Assembly (NCBI GenBank): GCA_963738615.1
Contig: CAVTXI010000012.1
Span: 1,674,001 to 1,738,000, forward strand
Source of the DNA: CAVTWY01 sp963738615
GTDB taxonomy: Bacteria; Pseudomonadota; Gammaproteobacteria; Burkholderiales; Burkholderiaceae_C
Direction of reading: 5' to 3'
DNA: 64,000 nt
Positions within the stretch are counted from its first letter, which is position 1. Each line of letters opens with the position of its first letter. A program made the translations under genes and the position numbers. The notes beneath the pieces are model-generated. The model was not told where the DNA came from. It ran no database searches and was given only the letters and a program-made list of their open reading frames with translations. Of this stretch, positions 27,818-37,323 are shown in pieces.

Positions 27818-28749
27818 TCAGCCTTCTTCGGGCCAGTACAGCCGCATCGGGTTGTCGACCAACAGCTTATGTTGCAACTCGGCTGTCGGCGCGATTGCGG
27901 AATGAAGTCGACCAGCAGGCCGTCGTCGGGCATGTGGTCTTTCAGGTTCGGGTGCGGCCAGTCGGTGCCCCAGAGCACGCGGTCGGGGAACGTCTCGACG
28001 ATGCGGCGCGCGAAAGGAATCACGTCGCGATAAGCGTGGCGCTCGCCGTTCAGCGCCTTCGGGCCGGTGACGGACAGGCGCTCGGGGCACTACACCTTGC
28101 TCCACACGTTGGTGTTCTCGCGCATGAACTTCTCGAACAGCGCGAACTCGGGGCCGTCGATCGGTTTGCTGACGTCGGGGCGGCCCATGTGGTCGACCAC
28201 GACCGTTGTTGGCAACGCGGTGAAGAAGTCCCACAGCTCGGGCAGGTCGACCGCTTCGAAGTAAATGACGACGTGCCAGCCGAGCTTGCTGATGCGCCCG
28301 GCGATTTCCAGCAACTCGTCTTTCGGCGTGAAGTCGACCAGGCGCTTGACGAAGTTGAAGCGCACGCCGCGCACGCCGGCTGCATGCAGCTTCTGCAAGC
28401 TCGTCGTCGGTGACGCTGCGCTTCACGGTCGCGACGCCGCGCGCCTTGCCGCCGGACGTGACGCACGCATCGACCATCGCCGGTTGTCGGCGCCGTGGCA
28501 GGTGGCCTGCACGATCGACGTTGCGCGCGAAGCCGAGGTGGTCGCGCAGCGCAACAGCTGCGCCTTGGTCGCGTCGCACGGCGTGTATTTGCGCTCGGGC
28601 GCATACGGAAATTCCGCGCCAGGGCCGAAGACGTGGCAGTGCGCGTCGACCGCGCCCGCGGGCAGTTTGAACTGCGGCTTGCTCGGGCCCGCGTACCAGT
28701 CGAGCCAGCCGGCGGTTTTGGTGAAGTCGCCGGTGGTGGGTTTGCTCAT
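27818..28749 (-). CDS. ligI: 2-pyrone-4,6-dicarboxylate hydrolase (frameshifted)
   Basis: An amidohydrolase-family lactonase of about 300 residues that opens 2-pyrone-4,6-dicarboxylate to 4-oxalomesaconate. The amino end reads PAGAVDAHCHVFGPGAEFPY with the HxH motif. The middle gives LHAAGVRGVRFNFVKRLVDF and VVDHMGRPDV. The end gives LWGTDWPHPNLKDHMPDDG and NPMRLYWPEEG. Frame changes occur near 28540, 28395, 28090 and 27890. The start ATG overlaps the stop of the DUF1932 gene (ATGA), so translation is coupled. A shortened second copy of its last part lies at 15.9-16.1 kb. Confidence 0.88.
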
Positions 28750-29664
28750 GGCTGGGTCGGCTTCTTCTCTTTCAGGTGTTCGAGGATGCGATCGGCCTCG
28801 ACGCGCCAATCGGTCGCTGCGAGCGAAACCGTCCGTTGCCACGCGCGCCGAAGAGCCCGTCGTCGGCCAGATCGGCCACCCACGCTTGCCGCTCGGCGGT
28901 GCCGTTCGCCGACCACGGCTCGAGCCCAGCTTCGCTCACGGTCCGCGCGACTTCGCGAACTTCTTCGGCGCGGCGGCGGCCGTGCTCGATTGCGCGCTGG
29001 AAGAAGTAGGCGCCCTGCTTCTCCCAATCGATGCCGGGGAAGGTTTCCTCGAGCGACGCGATGCACTGCGTCTTCCACGCCGTAGTGGCGCGCGGCGGTG
29101 AAGCTTTCGATCACCATCGCCTCAAGGCCCTTGATCATCACGCTGCGGCACATCTTGGTGGCCGACGCGACGCCGAGCTTCGCGCTGCCAAGCGTAGGCG
29201 CGAAACCAAGATCACGCAGCAGCGGCTCGAGGTCGGCCGCATCGGGGCCGCCGAGGATCAGCGGCACCTTGCTGCGATACGGCGGCACCGAGGTCATCAC
29301 CGCGCCTTCGACGTAGCGCCCGCCGCGCGTGGTTCACGATCAGCGACGCTTCGATCTTCGCGCCGGGTGACGCCGAGTTCAGGTCGAGGAAGAAGGCGCC
29401 CTTCTCGATCGCTGCCGCGACATCATGCGCGACCGGCACGGTCTGGCTGGCGGTGACGGCGCTGATGACGAGGTCAGCGCCGCGCACGGCTTGCGCGTGC
29501 GAGTCGGCGAGCGCCACGCCGTGCTCGCGCGCGTGGGTGCGCAACGCATCGCCGCGAGCGTCACTCAGCTTCAGGTCATGCGCCGACACCTGTCGGCCGA
29601 GCTTGCGCAGGTCTTCGGCAAGGATGCGGCCGACTTCGCCGTAGCCGATCAGTGCGATGGTCAT
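28746..29664 (-). CDS. NAD(P)-dependent oxidoreductase with DUF1932 domain (frameshifted)
   Basis: A protein of about 300 residues related to 6-phosphogluconate and 3-hydroxyisobutyrate dehydrogenases. The Rossmann motif GYGEVG is at residues 7-12. FLDLNSASPGAK marks the end of the cofactor domain. The DUF1932 domain includes SATKMCRSVMIKGLEAMVIE with the likely catalytic Lys. Breaks lie near 29330, 29085 and further down. It sits between ligK and ligI, overlapping ligI by four bases. The 4-oxalomesaconate isomerase LigU, often found in such clusters, is absent, but this protein is not of that fold. Its role in the pathway is unknown. Confidence 0.75.
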
Positions 29665-29694
29665 GGTGGACCTCATGGGTGAACCGGCCTGCGT

Positions 29695-30380
29695 TCAGTC
29701 GATGTACTTCAGCCCGGCCTTCTCGAGCCCTTCGCGCATCTTGTACATGTCCAGCCCGAGCACACCCGTGCCGAGCTTGTTGCGCTTCTCGCCTTCGTTG
29801 GCTTCGCGCGCAGTGGCTGCGTCGAGCGTCTTGCTTCGCGATGGCCGCAGGCACCACGACCACGCCGTCGTCGTCGGCGACGATCACGTCGCCCGGCGTG
29901 ACGAGCATGCCGGCGCACACGACCGGAGTGTTGACCGAGCCGATCGTCGACTTGATCGTGCCCTTGGCGCTGATCGCCTTGCTCCACACGGGGAACTTCA
30001 TCTCGGTCAGGTCGCGCACGTCGCGCACGCCCGCGTCGATGACCAGCGCGCGCGCGCCGCGCGCCTGGAACGACGTGGCGAGCAGGTCACCGAAGTAGCC
30101 GTCGGTGCACTCGTGCCGTGATCGCCGCGACGACGATGTCGCCGGGTTGGATCTGCTCGGCCACCACATGCATCATCCAGTTGTCACCCGGATGCAGCAG
30201 CACCGTGACAGCCGTGCCCGACACACGCGCGCCCGCGTAGATCGGGCGCATGTAAGTGGCAAGCAGGCCCACGCGGCCCATCGCTTCATGCACCGTCGCG
30301 CTGCCGAAGCGCGCGAGCTCGTCGCAGGCCGCGCGGTCGGCGCGGGTGATGTTGCGTTTGACGACTCCGAGTTCGAACAT
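29695..30380 (-). CDS. ligK: 4-carboxy-4-hydroxy-2-oxoadipate aldolase (frameshifted)
   Basis: A RraA-fold class II aldolase of about 227 residues that splits 4-carboxy-4-hydroxy-2-oxoadipate into pyruvate and oxaloacetate, the last step of both protocatechuate 4,5-cleavage and gallate breakdown. Visible are ATVHEAMGRVG, ECTDGYFGDLLATSFQARG with the metal-binding region, VIDAGVRDVRDL and GDVIVADDDGVVVVP. One extra base near 30110 and one near 29829 shift the frame; the corrected end is GLDMYKMREGLEKAGLKYID. It begins 9 bases after ligJ. Confidence 0.9.
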
Positions 30381-30389
30381 GGTGTCTCC

Positions 30390-31418
30390 TTACTTTCCAC
30401 GCGCCTTCAGCGCCTTGTCCAACCGCGGAAACACGCGGCGCGCGTTGCCTTCGTAGATCTGCCCCTTCTGCGCCGCGCTCAATTGCGTCGACGCCTCGAT
30501 GTAGCGCTTGGTGTCGTCGTAGTAGTTGCCGGTCTCGGGGTCGATGCCGCGCACCGCGCCGATCATCTCGCTGGCGAACAGGATGTTGTCGACCGGGATC
30601 ACCTTCGTCAGCAGATCGATGCCGGGCTGGTGATAGACGCAGGTATCGAAGAACACGTTCTTCAGCAGGTGGTCTTTCAGCAGCGGCTTCTTCAGCTCTT
30701 GCGCCAGGCCGCGGTAGCGGCCCCAGTGATAGGGCGCCGCGCCGCCGCCGTGCGGCACGATGAAGCGCAAGGTCGGGAAGTCCTTGAACAGGTCGCCTTG
30801 AAGCAGCTGCATGAACGCCGTGGTGTCGGCGTTGATGTAGTGCGCACCGGTGGTGTGGAAGCACGCGTTGCAGCTGGTGCTGACGTGCACCATCGCCGGG
30901 ATGTCGTACTCGACCATCTTTTCGTAGATCGGGTACCAGTGGCGGTCGGTCAGCGGCGGCGAGTTCCAGTGGCCACCCGACGGGTCGGGGTTCAGGTTGA
31001 TGCCGACGTTGCCGTATTGCTCGACGCACTTCACCAGTTCAGGGATGCAGGTCTTGGGGTCGACGCCGGGCGACTGCGGCAGCATCGCGGCGGGGATGAA
31101 GTGGTCGGGAAAGAGCTTGGCGACGCGAAAACAAAGCTCGTTGCAGATCGCCGCCCAGGTCGAGCTGACCTCGAAGTCGCCGATGTGATGCGCCATGAAG
31201 CTCGCGCGCGGGCTGAAGATCGTCAGGTCGCTGCCGCGCTGCTTCATCAGCTTCAGCTGGTTGGCTTCGATCGTCTCGCGCAGATCGTCGTCGGAAATCT
31301 TCAGGTCGGCAACGCGGGGCTTCGCCGCCGCGTCCGAGATGCCTTTGATCTGCTGGTTGCGCCAGTCTTCGAGCGCCTTGGGCGCGGTGGTGTAGTGGCC
31401 GTGGCAGTCGATGATCAT
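30390..31418 (-). CDS. ligJ: 4-oxalomesaconate hydratase
   Basis: A 342-residue zinc-dependent hydratase of the amidohydrolase superfamily, converting 4-oxalomesaconate to 4-carboxy-4-hydroxy-2-oxoadipate. The metal ligands His6 and His8 lie in IDCHGHYTT. MVHVSTSC, IVPHGGGAAPYHWGR and LFASEMIGAVRG are family markers. The frame is intact and of normal length. It receives the products of LigI and of gallate dioxygenase, so it is the point where the two aromatic routes join. It lies 25 bases after the dehydratase gene. Confidence 0.94.
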   Translation of the reverse strand: MIIDCHGHYTTAPKALEDWRNQQIKGISDAAAKPRVADLKISDDDLRETIEANQLKLMKQRGSDLTIFSPRASFMAHHIGDFEVSSTWAAICNELCFRVAKLFPDHFIPAAMLPQSPGVDPKTCIPELVKCVEQYGNVGINLNPDPSGGHWNSPPLTDRHWYPIYEKMVEYDIPAMVHVSTSCNACFHTTGAHYINADTTAFMQLLQGDLFKDFPTLRFIVPHGGGAAPYHWGRYRGLAQELKKPLLKDHLLKNVFFDTCVYHQPGIDLLTKVIPVDNILFASEMIGAVRGIDPETGNYYDDTKRYIEASTQLSAAQKGQIYEGNARRVFPRLDKALKARGK

Positions 31419-31442
31419 GTCGATGCGTCCTCGATCCGATGT

Positions 31443-32339
31443 TCAAGAGATCACTGCGCGCAGCCGCTGCTGCTGCGGCAAAGGGACCGCGCGTTGCAGC
31501 ACGTCTTCGGCCAGCCACAGCGCCGCGACGCGCGCGCGTTCGGCCACGACCGCGGGCCGCATGCCTTGGTAGTCGTCGTTGAAAACTTCGAAGCTGTAGT
31601 CGCCGTCGTAGCCGATGGCGTCGAGCTTGGTCACGAGCTTCGACAGCGCTTCCGTGTGCACGCCTTCGCCGGGGAACACGCGGAAGGTGCGCGCGGTGGC
31701 CATGCGCTCTTCGGGCGTGCGCACTTCGTTCCACATGAAGTCGGCCAACTGCACCAGCATGATGCGGCGCGCGTCGATCTCGTCCAGCACCTCGAGCGGC
31801 GTCTTGGTGGCGAAGACGTGGTACGAGTCGATGCCGATGCCCAGGTTGGGCATGTCGGCGCGCGACACCGCGTCCCACGTCTGCTGCACTTCGTTGACGT
31901 GACGGCCCCACGACAGCGCCTCGTACGCGATGCGGATGCCGTGCGGCAGCGCCAGCATCGCCAGCTTGCGCAGGTCACGCGCGATGTGGTCGATGTCGCC
32001 ACTGGCGTGCTGCGACACCGACGAGCACGCCAGCAGCACCTTGCTGCCGAGCGCGGCGCACATCTCGATCATGCTTTTCGCGATGTCGACCTTGTAGTCG
32101 TGCAGGTGGCCCGACAGCCCTTCGAAGTCGCGCAGCACCTGGAAGCCGGTGACGTGCAGGCCGCTGGCCTTCACGGCGGCGATGGCGTTGTCGACACCCC
32201 CGGCATGGCCCGTCAGGTCGCGTGACGACAGCATCACCTGGCCGAAGCCGGCACCCTCGATGGCGTCGAGCTTCGCCGGCAGCGTGCCCGCCAGCGTGAT
32301 GGTGTCCATGCCGAAGTCGCGAATGTTCTGCGTGCGCAT
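31443..32339 (-). CDS. 3-dehydroshikimate dehydratase, sugar-phosphate-isomerase-like unit
   Basis: A 298-residue TIM-barrel protein of the AP-endonuclease 2 / xylose isomerase-like family. It resembles the amino-terminal catalytic half of QuiC-type 3-dehydroshikimate dehydratases. Visible metal-site segments are RIAYEALSWGRHV with Glu, GIGIDSYHVFA with Asp and His, and YSFEVFNDDY with Glu. It would turn 3-dehydroshikimate into protocatechuate. In bacteria with QuiC the unit is joined to an HPPD-like half in one chain. Here that half is the separate gene just upstream, 16 bases away. The ATG at 32339 starts at the family boundary. Confidence 0.82.
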   Translation of the reverse strand: MRTQNIRDFGMDTITLAGTLPAKLDAIEGAGFGQVMLSSRDLTGHAGGVDNAIAAVKASGLHVTGFQVLRDFEGLSGHLHDYKVDIAKSMIEMCAALGSKVLLACSSVSQHASGDIDHIARDLRKLAMLALPHGIRIAYEALSWGRHVNEVQQTWDAVSRADMPNLGIGIDSYHVFATKTPLEVLDEIDARRIMLVQLADFMWNEVRTPEERMATARTFRVFPGEGVHTEALSKLVTKLDAIGYDGDYSFEVFNDDYQGMRPAVVAERARVAALWLAEDVLQRAVPLPQQQRLRAVIS

Positions 32340-32355
32340 GATCGACTCCGCAGAC

Positions 32356-33270
32356 TCAGTTGGACACGTGGACAAGCTCGAACATCAGCGACCCGAGCCA
32401 CGTCTGCGTCAGCGCGCCGCGGGGCTGCACCGACAGGTGCTTCGTCTCGATGAACCCGACGCCGCGATCGCGCAGCGCGGAGGCCGCGGCAGGCACATCG
32501 GCGACGCCAAAGGCAACGCGGTGCAGACGCTCGACGCCGTCGTCGAGGTCGGGCGGCGGCTCGATCAGTTGAAGCTGCAAGCTGCCGTCGGGGCTGGACA
32601 ACACGCAGCCCGAGGGCAGCACGCCGGTGTCGCGGTCGGCGCCCAGTTCGCGGAAGCCGAACAACGATTGATAGAACGCGACCCAGTCCTGCGAACGATC
32701 GGCGCCGATGTACTGCACGATACCGAACCAGCGCATGCCGGCCAACGCGGGCGGGTTCGGGTCGACGCCGGGCACGGGCACGAAGTCGACGCTGTAGATC
32801 GAGAACTCACGATGCCGGTCGACGAAGGCGATGCGGCTCGAGCCGGCGCCGTGGATCGCGGGGATGTGAAGCTCCATCGGTTCGACGCGAACGGGCACGT
32901 CCCACGCGCCAAGCTCGAGCGCGCGACGGTGCGCCGCGGCAGCGTCGCGCACGCGCAATGCGAAGGCCGCGACCGTGGGCTCTTCAGGAAGCGGCACGGC
33001 GTGCGAACCACTCGCGCCGCCAACACCACTGACGCCGCCTGTACCGCTGTCACCGCCCGCGTGCGCGTTGATCACGATGTTCATGTCGCCCTGGCGATAC
33101 AGCAGCACCTCGCGCGAGCGGTGGCGCGCCACGGGGCGAAATCCCATCTGCTCGAGCACCTGCCCCAGAGCCTGCGGGCGCGCACATCGGTATTCGATGT
33201 ACTCGATACCCTCGATCTGCATCGGGTTCGAGGTGTCGACGAGCGCTTCGCGGCCGGTGGTCAGGTTCAT
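32356..33270 (-). CDS. VOC/HPPD-like protein, probable partner of the dehydroshikimate dehydratase
   Basis: A 304-residue protein with two vicinal-oxygen-chelate modules, related to 4-hydroxyphenylpyruvate dioxygenase and to the carboxy-terminal half of QuiC. Module starts are IEGIEYIEYRCARPQALGQV and PPALAGMRWFGIVQYIGADR. A Gly/Ser-rich linker (GGDSGTGGVSGVGGASG) interrupts the first module. In two-domain QuiC this half is not needed for catalysis but affects function. The ATG at 33270 shares a base with the stop of the dehydrogenase gene (TGATG); a GTG one codon upstream is also open. It is co-translated with AroE and the dehydratase. Confidence 0.78.
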   Translation of the reverse strand: MNLTTGREALVDTSNPMQIEGIEYIEYRCARPQALGQVLEQMGFRPVARHRSREVLLYRQGDMNIVINAHAGGDSGTGGVSGVGGASGSHAVPLPEEPTVAAFALRVRDAAAAHRRALELGAWDVPVRVEPMELHIPAIHGAGSSRIAFVDRHREFSIYSVDFVPVPGVDPNPPALAGMRWFGIVQYIGADRSQDWVAFYQSLFGFRELGADRDTGVLPSGCVLSSPDGSLQLQLIEPPPDLDDGVERLHRVAFGVADVPAAASALRDRGVGFIETKHLSVQPRGALTQTWLGSLMFELVHVSN

Positions 33271-34151
33271 CACAAACCTCGCTGGGCAAGCAGGTGGCGG
33301 AAGTGCGCGTCAAGACGCGCGGGGTCGGGGTCGAGCCCCGTGAAGAGCTTAAAGGCACCAACCGCCTGGCCGATCGCCATGCCGCTGCCGTCAACGGTCT
33401 TGGCGCCGAGCGCGCGCGCGGCCTTCAGCAGTTGGGTCTCGATGGGCGAATAGACGATTTCGGACACCCAGAGATCATGACGCAGCAGCTTCGCGTCGAG
33501 CGGCATGCCGGGCAGCTTCAGCATGCCGGTGGGCGTGGCGTGCACGATACCCCTGGCGCCCGGCACCACGGCCGCTGGGTCGGTGTTGTGCGACACACGG
33601 CTGGCACCGTGCGCTTTCGCTAGCGCCGCAGCAAGTTCGGCCGCCCTCGCGGCTTCGCGATCGACCACCACGAGATGGCCCGTGCTCATACCAAGCAGGG
33701 CATGGGCAATGGCCGCGCCCGCACCGCCGGCGCCCAGCAGCACCACGCGCGAAAGATCGGCATCGGGCAGCCCGCGACGAAAGCCCCAGGCCCAGCCGCT
33801 GGCATCGGTGTTGTGGCCGATGGCGCGGCCGTCACGAATCACGACCGTGTTCACCGCGCCCATCGCGCGCGCGTCGTCGGCCACGTCGTCCAGCAGCGGA
33901 ATCACCGCCTGCTTCGACGGGAAGGTGATGTTCAGTCCTGAGAAGCCCATCAGCTTCGCGGACTCGATCAAGGTCGGCAGCTTCTCGTTGCCGACTTTCG
34001 ACACGTCGAGGTCGATCAGTTGGTAGTGCAGTGCGATGCCGTGATGGCGCGCCTCTTCTTCGTGCATGCCCGGGGTCAGCGAGGCCTGGATGCCCGCACC
34101 GATGAGCCCGACAAGCGCCTTGCGCTTCGGTGGCGTGGTGGTCGAACTCAT
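33270..34151 (-). CDS. Quinate/shikimate dehydrogenase, AroE family
   Basis: A 293-residue NAD(P)-dependent dehydrogenase. The substrate site shows QASLTPGMHEEE, the catalytic Lys80 in NITFPSKQ and Asp116 in HNTDASGWAWG. The Rossmann motif is GAGGAGAAIAHAL. The Leu-Thr-Pro in place of Ser-Arg-Ser-Pro and the catabolic setting favour quinate or shikimate oxidation to the 3-dehydro acids over biosynthesis. A chromosomal biosynthetic aroE should exist elsewhere. Its product enters the dehydratase encoded directly downstream. It lies 37 bases after dctP1. Confidence 0.88.
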   Translation of the reverse strand: MSSTTTPPKRKALVGLIGAGIQASLTPGMHEEEARHHGIALHYQLIDLDVSKVGNEKLPTLIESAKLMGFSGLNITFPSKQAVIPLLDDVADDARAMGAVNTVVIRDGRAIGHNTDASGWAWGFRRGLPDADLSRVVLLGAGGAGAAIAHALLGMSTGHLVVVDREAARAAELAAALAKAHGASRVSHNTDPAAVVPGARGIVHATPTGMLKLPGMPLDAKLLRHDLWVSEIVYSPIETQLLKAARALGAKTVDGSGMAIGQAVGAFKLFTGLDPDPARLDAHFRHLLAQRGL

Positions 34152-34188
34152 GGCGATGTGCTCCGCAGGCAGCGTTGATCGAAGGCCC

Positions 34189-35196
34189 TTACTTGCGCGC
34201 CTTGGCCAGTTCGGCCTGCAGCTCGGCCACCGTGGCGCCCAGCGCGGCGCCGTGCTTGTCGATCACGGGTTGAGCTTGTCGCGCAGCTTGCGCCTGCTCG
34301 GCGGCCGAGAACTCGGTGACCTGCATGCCGGCCTTCTTCAGCTCGGCCAAGTCGCCCGCGGCCTTGTCACGATTGACTTGGCGCTGGAACTTGCCGGCTT
34401 CGATCGCTGCATCCTGCAGGATCTTCTTCTCGTCGGCGCTCAGGGTGTCCCAGACCTTCTTGCTGAAGATCAGCGACTGCGGGTTGTACTGGTGGTTGGT
34501 CACCGCCAGGTGCTTCTGCACTTCGAAGAACTTGTTGGCCAGGATCACGCTCAGCGGGTTCTCTTGGCCGTCGATGGCCTTCTGCTCGAGGCCGGCGTAA
34601 ACCTCGGGGAACGCCATCGGCGTGGGGTTGGCGCCCAGCGCCTTGACCCAGTCGACGTTGATGGCGTTCGGGATCACGCGCAGCTTCAGGCCGGCGATGT
34701 CTTCGACCGTGGCGATCGGCTTCTTGCTGTTGGTGATGTTGCGAAAGCCCAGCTCGAAGAAGGCCAGGCCGACGATGCCCTTGTCGGCCAGGCTCGCGTG
34801 CATCTTCTGGCCGAAGGGGCCGTCGACCACGGCGTCGGCTTCCTTCGCGTTGGCGAACATGAAGGGGAAGTCGAACACTTCGAACGGCTTGACCTGCGAC
34901 GCAAGGATGCCCGAGTTCAACAGCACGAACTCGATCGTGCCGCCCTGCAGGGCCGACACGTTGGCCGCGTCGCCGCCCAGCGTGCCGCCGGGGAAGATGT
35001 TGACCTTGAGCTTGCCGCCGCTCTTGGCAGCGACGATCTCGGAGAACTTCTCGGCGCCGGTGGCCAGCGGGTGGCCTTTCGGGTTCTGCAGGCCGAGCTT
35101 GAAGCTGCGCTCTTTGATGTCCTGCGCCTGCACGGCCACGAAGGGCACCAGGGCGGCGAGTGCGCAGACAACGGCGCGGCGGGTGAAACGGATCAT
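34189..35196 (-). CDS. dctP: TRAP transporter solute receptor, DctP family (copy 1)
   Basis: A 335-residue periplasmic receptor. The signal peptide is MIRFTRRAVVCALAALVPFVAVQA. GHPLATGAEKFSEIVAAKSG, FPGGTLGGDAANVSALQGG and IAGLKLRVIPNAINVDWVKAL, with the ligand-carboxylate Arg, are typical. The ATG at 35196 was chosen for the signal peptide. The longer frame overlaps dctM. It lies 83 bases after dctM and before the quinate dehydrogenase gene, so quinate, shikimate or an aromatic acid is a likely ligand. A paralogue (copy 2) opens the same cluster. Confidence 0.9.
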   Translation of the reverse strand: MIRFTRRAVVCALAALVPFVAVQAQDIKERSFKLGLQNPKGHPLATGAEKFSEIVAAKSGGKLKVNIFPGGTLGGDAANVSALQGGTIEFVLLNSGILASQVKPFEVFDFPFMFANAKEADAVVDGPFGQKMHASLADKGIVGLAFFELGFRNITNSKKPIATVEDIAGLKLRVIPNAINVDWVKALGANPTPMAFPEVYAGLEQKAIDGQENPLSVILANKFFEVQKHLAVTNHQYNPQSLIFSKKVWDTLSADEKKILQDAAIEAGKFQRQVNRDKAAGDLAELKKAGMQVTEFSAAEQAQAARQAQPVIDKHGAALGATVAELQAELAKARK

Positions 35197-35279
35197 CGTG
35201 AGTCTCCTGGAACGGGTTGTGAAGGACGAAGGAACGAAGGATGGACGCGGGGTGGCGGCAGGGTTGTACGAGGCGATCG

Positions 35280-36560
35280 TCAGCCGCCGAACCACTTGGC
35301 CGGCACGGTGACGAGCTTGGGGAAAAGAACCATCAGGAACAGGATCACGAACTCGGCCAGCATGAAGGGCAGCACGCCCTTGGTGACCTGATCGATCTTC
35401 ATTCGTCCGACGCCGGCCACCACGTTGAGCACGGTGCCCACCGGTGGCGTGACCAGGCCGATCGAGTTGTTGATGATGAACAGCACGCCGAAGTAGACCG
35501 GGTCGATCCCCGCCTGCTTGATGATGGGCATCAGCACCGGCGTCAGGATCAGGATCGTGGGCGTCATGTCCATCGCGGTGCCGACCAGCATGCACAGCAC
35601 CATGATCGCGATCAGCAGCAGCGTCTGGTTGCCCATGAACGGCTCGAGCAGCTTCGTGATCTGGGCCGGGATCTGCGCCACCGTGATCAGCCAGGCCGAC
35701 ACCATCGCCGCGGCCACCAGGAACATGATCACCGCGGTGGTCTTGGCCGCGGTGACGAACACCGCATACAACTGGTTGAGCTTCAGCTCGCGGTAGATCA
35801 CGGTCGAGACGAACAACGCGTAGACCGCCGCCACGACCGCCGCTTCGGTCGGCGTGAAGACGCCGAAGCGCAGGCCGACGAGGATGATCACCGGCAGCAT
35901 CAGCGCCCAGGTCGCGTCGCGCGCCGCCTTCAGGATCTCGGCCGTGGATTTGCGCGGCGGCGGCGTGAGCTTCTCTTTGCGCACCAGGATCATCCAGGTG
36001 ATCCACAGCGACAGGCCGATCAGGATGCCCGGGAAGATGCCGGCGAGGAACAGCTTGGAGATCGAGACGTTGGCGGCGACGCCGAAGATGACGAAGCCGA
36101 TCGACGGCGGGATCACCGGCCCGATGACGCCCGACGCCGCGATCAGGCCCGCCGAGCGGGCCTTGTCGTGGCCGGCCGCCACCATCATCGGCAGCAGCAA
36201 CGCGGTCAACGCCGCGGCGTCGGCCACCGCCGAACCCGACAGCGCCGACAGCAGGATCGCAGCGACGATGGTCACGTAGCCCAGTCCGCCGCGGATGTGA
36301 CCGACCAGCGCGAGCGCGAAGTTGACGATGCGCTGGCTCAGGCCGCCGACGTTCATGATTTCGCCAGCCAGCATGAAGAACGGCACGGCCAGCAGCGGGA
36401 AGCTGTCGGCGCCGTTGATCAGGTTCTGCGCCAGGATCTGCGCATCGAACATGTCGAGGTGCCACATCAGCGCTGCGCCGCAGGCGAGCAGCGCGTAGGC
36501 GATGGGGATGCCCAGCGCCATGGCGCCGAGCAGGGCGCCCAGGAAGATGACGACGGTCAT
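35280..36560 (-). CDS. dctM: TRAP transporter large permease, DctM family
   Basis: A 426-residue membrane protein with about twelve hydrophobic segments, the channel-forming subunit of TRAP importers. Markers are PFFMLAGEIMNVGGLSQRIV, ALSGSAVADAAALTALLLPM, ASGVIGPVIPPSIGFV and INNSIGLVTPPVGTVLNV. The start overlaps the dctQ stop (ATGA). The frame is intact. It uses the sodium gradient to move the acid delivered by DctP. Confidence 0.94.
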   Translation of the reverse strand: MTVVIFLGALLGAMALGIPIAYALLACGAALMWHLDMFDAQILAQNLINGADSFPLLAVPFFMLAGEIMNVGGLSQRIVNFALALVGHIRGGLGYVTIVAAILLSALSGSAVADAAALTALLLPMMVAAGHDKARSAGLIAASGVIGPVIPPSIGFVIFGVAANVSISKLFLAGIFPGILIGLSLWITWMILVRKEKLTPPPRKSTAEILKAARDATWALMLPVIILVGLRFGVFTPTEAAVVAAVYALFVSTVIYRELKLNQLYAVFVTAAKTTAVIMFLVAAAMVSAWLITVAQIPAQITKLLEPFMGNQTLLLIAIMVLCMLVGTAMDMTPTILILTPVLMPIIKQAGIDPVYFGVLFIINNSIGLVTPPVGTVLNVVAGVGRMKIDQVTKGVLPFMLAEFVILFLMVLFPKLVTVPAKWFGG

Positions 36561-37178
36561 GGCTTCTTCCCTCCGGGGGCTTGCATGTGCGCGGGTGTTG
36601 CGGCGTGGTCGCGGTCGAGTTCGGCTTGCAGCGCCTCGAGTTCGCCGGCCTCTTCCGACTCTTTGACCATCACCAGGTCCTTGTCGCCGAGTTGGCCGCT
36701 GAGCGCCAGCCACAGCTCATAGATCAGGAAGATCCCGGCCAGGACCGAGAAGGCCAGACCAGCGCCGTAGAGGATCGCCATCGGCGCCCCGGTGACCGGA
36801 GCTTCGACGTCCAGATTGATCTTGGCCTGCGCCAGGCTGCCGGAAAAGATCAGCCACGTGAAGTAAAGCATCATCACGTGGCCGATCACCAGCAGCGCCT
36901 TCTTGCCACCCGTGGGCAGGCGCGAGACCAGCATGTCGCTGCCGAGGTGCGCATGATCCTTCAGCGCGACAACGGCGCCCAGGAAGGTCATCCACACGAA
37001 CAGCCAGCGGCTGAGTTCCTCGCTGACGGTGATGCCCGAATTGAAGGCGTAGCGCAACACGACGTTGCCGAACACCATGATCACCATCAGCAGCAGGGCC
37101 AGCGCGATGATGACCTCGAGGAGCTTGCAGACTCCTTCCAGCCAGCGCGGTGAGGATCGACCGGAACGTCATGGGCAT
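36557..37178 (-). CDS. dctQ: TRAP transporter small permease, DctQ family (one frameshift)
   Basis: A four-helix membrane protein of about 205 residues. The main frame reads VIMVFGNVVLRYAFNSGITV, then SEELSRWLFVWMTFLGAVVALKDH, the DctQ core, and ends in a long acidic tail (KDLVMVKESEEAGELEALQA). The amino end MTFRSILTALAG lies in the neighbouring frame; an indel near 37147 joins it to EGVCKLLEVIIALALLL. The start is the ATG at 37178 or 37172. The tail is longer than usual. It overlaps dctM by four bases. Confidence 0.87.
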
Positions 37179-37323
37179 GTCTCCTTCATTGTTTGTCGAG
37201 CAATGCGGCCTAACCGTAACGCCCGCGGCCCAGCGCGTCTTCGGTGCAGATACCAGTCTCGACCCGTCTCGAACTCGAGACCGGCCGGGACCACGCGCAG
37301 CCCCGGCCTCGGACACAATAATG

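Noticed and set aside
28746..29664. Identification of the DUF1932 protein as LigU or GalD
   Set aside because: Those isomerases have a diaminopimelate-epimerase-like fold; this protein has a Rossmann motif and dehydrogenase build.
35197..36465. Open frame joining dctP1 to sequence within dctM
   Set aside because: The part upstream of 35196 is an out-of-frame reading of dctM; DctP has its own signal peptide.
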